DNA from: Chanos chanos
Lineage: Eukaryota > Chordata > Actinopteri > Gonorynchiformes > Chanidae
Reading direction: 5' to 3'
NCBI RefSeq assembly: GCF_902362185.1
Contig: NC_044498.1
Coordinates: 36,493,036-36,557,035, forward strand
Length of the DNA: 64,000 nucleotides
Position numbers and translations under genes: made by a program. This document shows positions 63,160-64,000 of the stretch, one piece after another. Position 1 is the first letter of the stretch. Every line of letters begins with the position of its first letter. Under the pieces are notes generated by a model that was not told where the DNA came from, made no database searches, and saw only the letters and a program-made list of their open reading frames with translations.

Positions 63160-63970
63160 TAGTTCTTAGCCCAGAAATCCTGGCTGTGACAAAAAACAGG
63201 CCACTTTCTAGTGCTTGCCATGGTCTTTATGGTGTTTCCTGGGATATTATAGCTTTCCTCTGTCTGAAGTGTCTCTGGTCTCATTACTGTCCTCAGCAAT
63301 TTCTCAACTTTCCATACCTCATCTCTATAGTCAGCTGCTGCACACACGTTTCTGGGCTCTGGTTTAATTCCTTCTTGGATGAGAATGTAACTTGGATATT
63401 TCATAATCATTAAGCTTTTTTTGCCTGTGTCCTTGTTGCATCTTAGATATACCCGTCTACCTCTTTCCAACATTTGTCTTGGTGATCATCATGTTGCTCT
63501 TCATCTTTCACAAGCACAAGAATATTGTCAGTGTAGGCAACAATGCCCTTAATGTTTATAAGGAGATTTGTCAGACTTTTGTGGAAGACTTCCTGAGTAT
63601 TGTTTGTGATGACAGGCAAGTTGAGGTGCCTGTTCTTTCCAAATGGCATTTTAAACATTGTAAGGGGTGATGAATCATCTGCGTAAGGTGTTTGCCTGTA
63701 GCCACACCTAGCATGAAATGTGCTGAAGATGGTCCATGTGGTCCAAGATGACCATGGACTTCACTTAGTCATTTTGTCTGTCCACCTTGGCAATCGCTTT
63801 TATCTTTCCCACCCATTGCAGTTCCTTTTTCAATTTGCCAGTCAGAGCTGTGGCTGTCTTGTTAATTTGACTGTGAAAAGGCTTGTCTAGACATCCTAAG
63901 TGTGTGAAGGTCTTGGTATTACCTGTCTCTTGGTATTCCTGTAGCATGGTGCTTCTTTACTAGGACATAT
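63160..63970 (-). mobile_element. Gypsy-type pol fragment (fossil), best preserved copy
   Basis: On the minus strand the order fits a Gypsy/Metaviridae pol: first the segment before the RT core (LTGKLKKELQ, KIKAIAKVDR), then the palm motif region (TQEVFHKSL, DNILVLVKDEEQHD), then a post-RT segment (SYILIQEGIKPEP). It is broken, with several interruptions. No protease, RNase H, integrase or LTR is seen. Copies of its parts mark the other pentraxin units, so it is older than the duplications. It may continue past the window edge. Confidence 0.7.
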
Positions 63971-64000
63971 GTTATAGAAGTAAACTGCATATCTAAAAAT

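Overview
The window is vertebrate nuclear DNA, almost certainly from a ray-finned (teleost) fish. The evidence is split genes with GT-AG introns, fish-type SINEs, MITEs and hAT elements, and a CRP-like pentraxin cluster next to the conserved block ARL3 - NPM3 - OGA - PPRC1, which belongs to the region equivalent to human 10q24. I cannot name the species.

Left half (1-33.5 kb): four housekeeping genes, all on the minus strand. ARL3 is complete except for its last exon, which lies off the left edge. NPM3 has 5 coding exons and 159 aa. OGA (O-GlcNAcase) has 16 coding exons and 908 aa. PPRC1 (PGC-1-related coactivator) has 14 coding exons and about 1,296 aa. All exons were placed by reading frame, splice signals and family similarity. 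The only coding oddity is PPRC1 exon 10 (RS-rich), whose length does not fit the flanking phases.

Right half (35-64 kb): a repeat-rich cluster of four secreted CRP/SAP-like pentraxin genes. A (37.4-38.6 kb, minus) and D (59.8-61.3 kb, plus) are intact, with 225 codons each. B (44.2-46.0 kb, plus) has lost exon 2 at the site of an LTR-like insertion and carries an exon 3 deletion. C (49.7-50.9 kb, plus) lacks the promoter and 5' exon and carries a frameshift. The cluster grew by duplication. B and D sit in a direct repeat of about 5-6 kb; A and C, with their 3' flanks, form an inverted pair. Decayed Gypsy-type reverse transcriptase fragments mark the edges of the units. One such fragment at the right edge suggests that another pentraxin unit continues beyond 64 kb.

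Younger insertions separate the copies: LTR-like sequences, an internally inverted LINE fragment, a tRNA-derived SINE, MITEs, a hAT relative with a BED finger, and a retroelement tail fragment with a PD-(D/E)xK-like motif. Together the cluster looks like a lineage-specific birth-and-death expansion of acute-phase, innate immune lectins beside a conserved housekeeping block.
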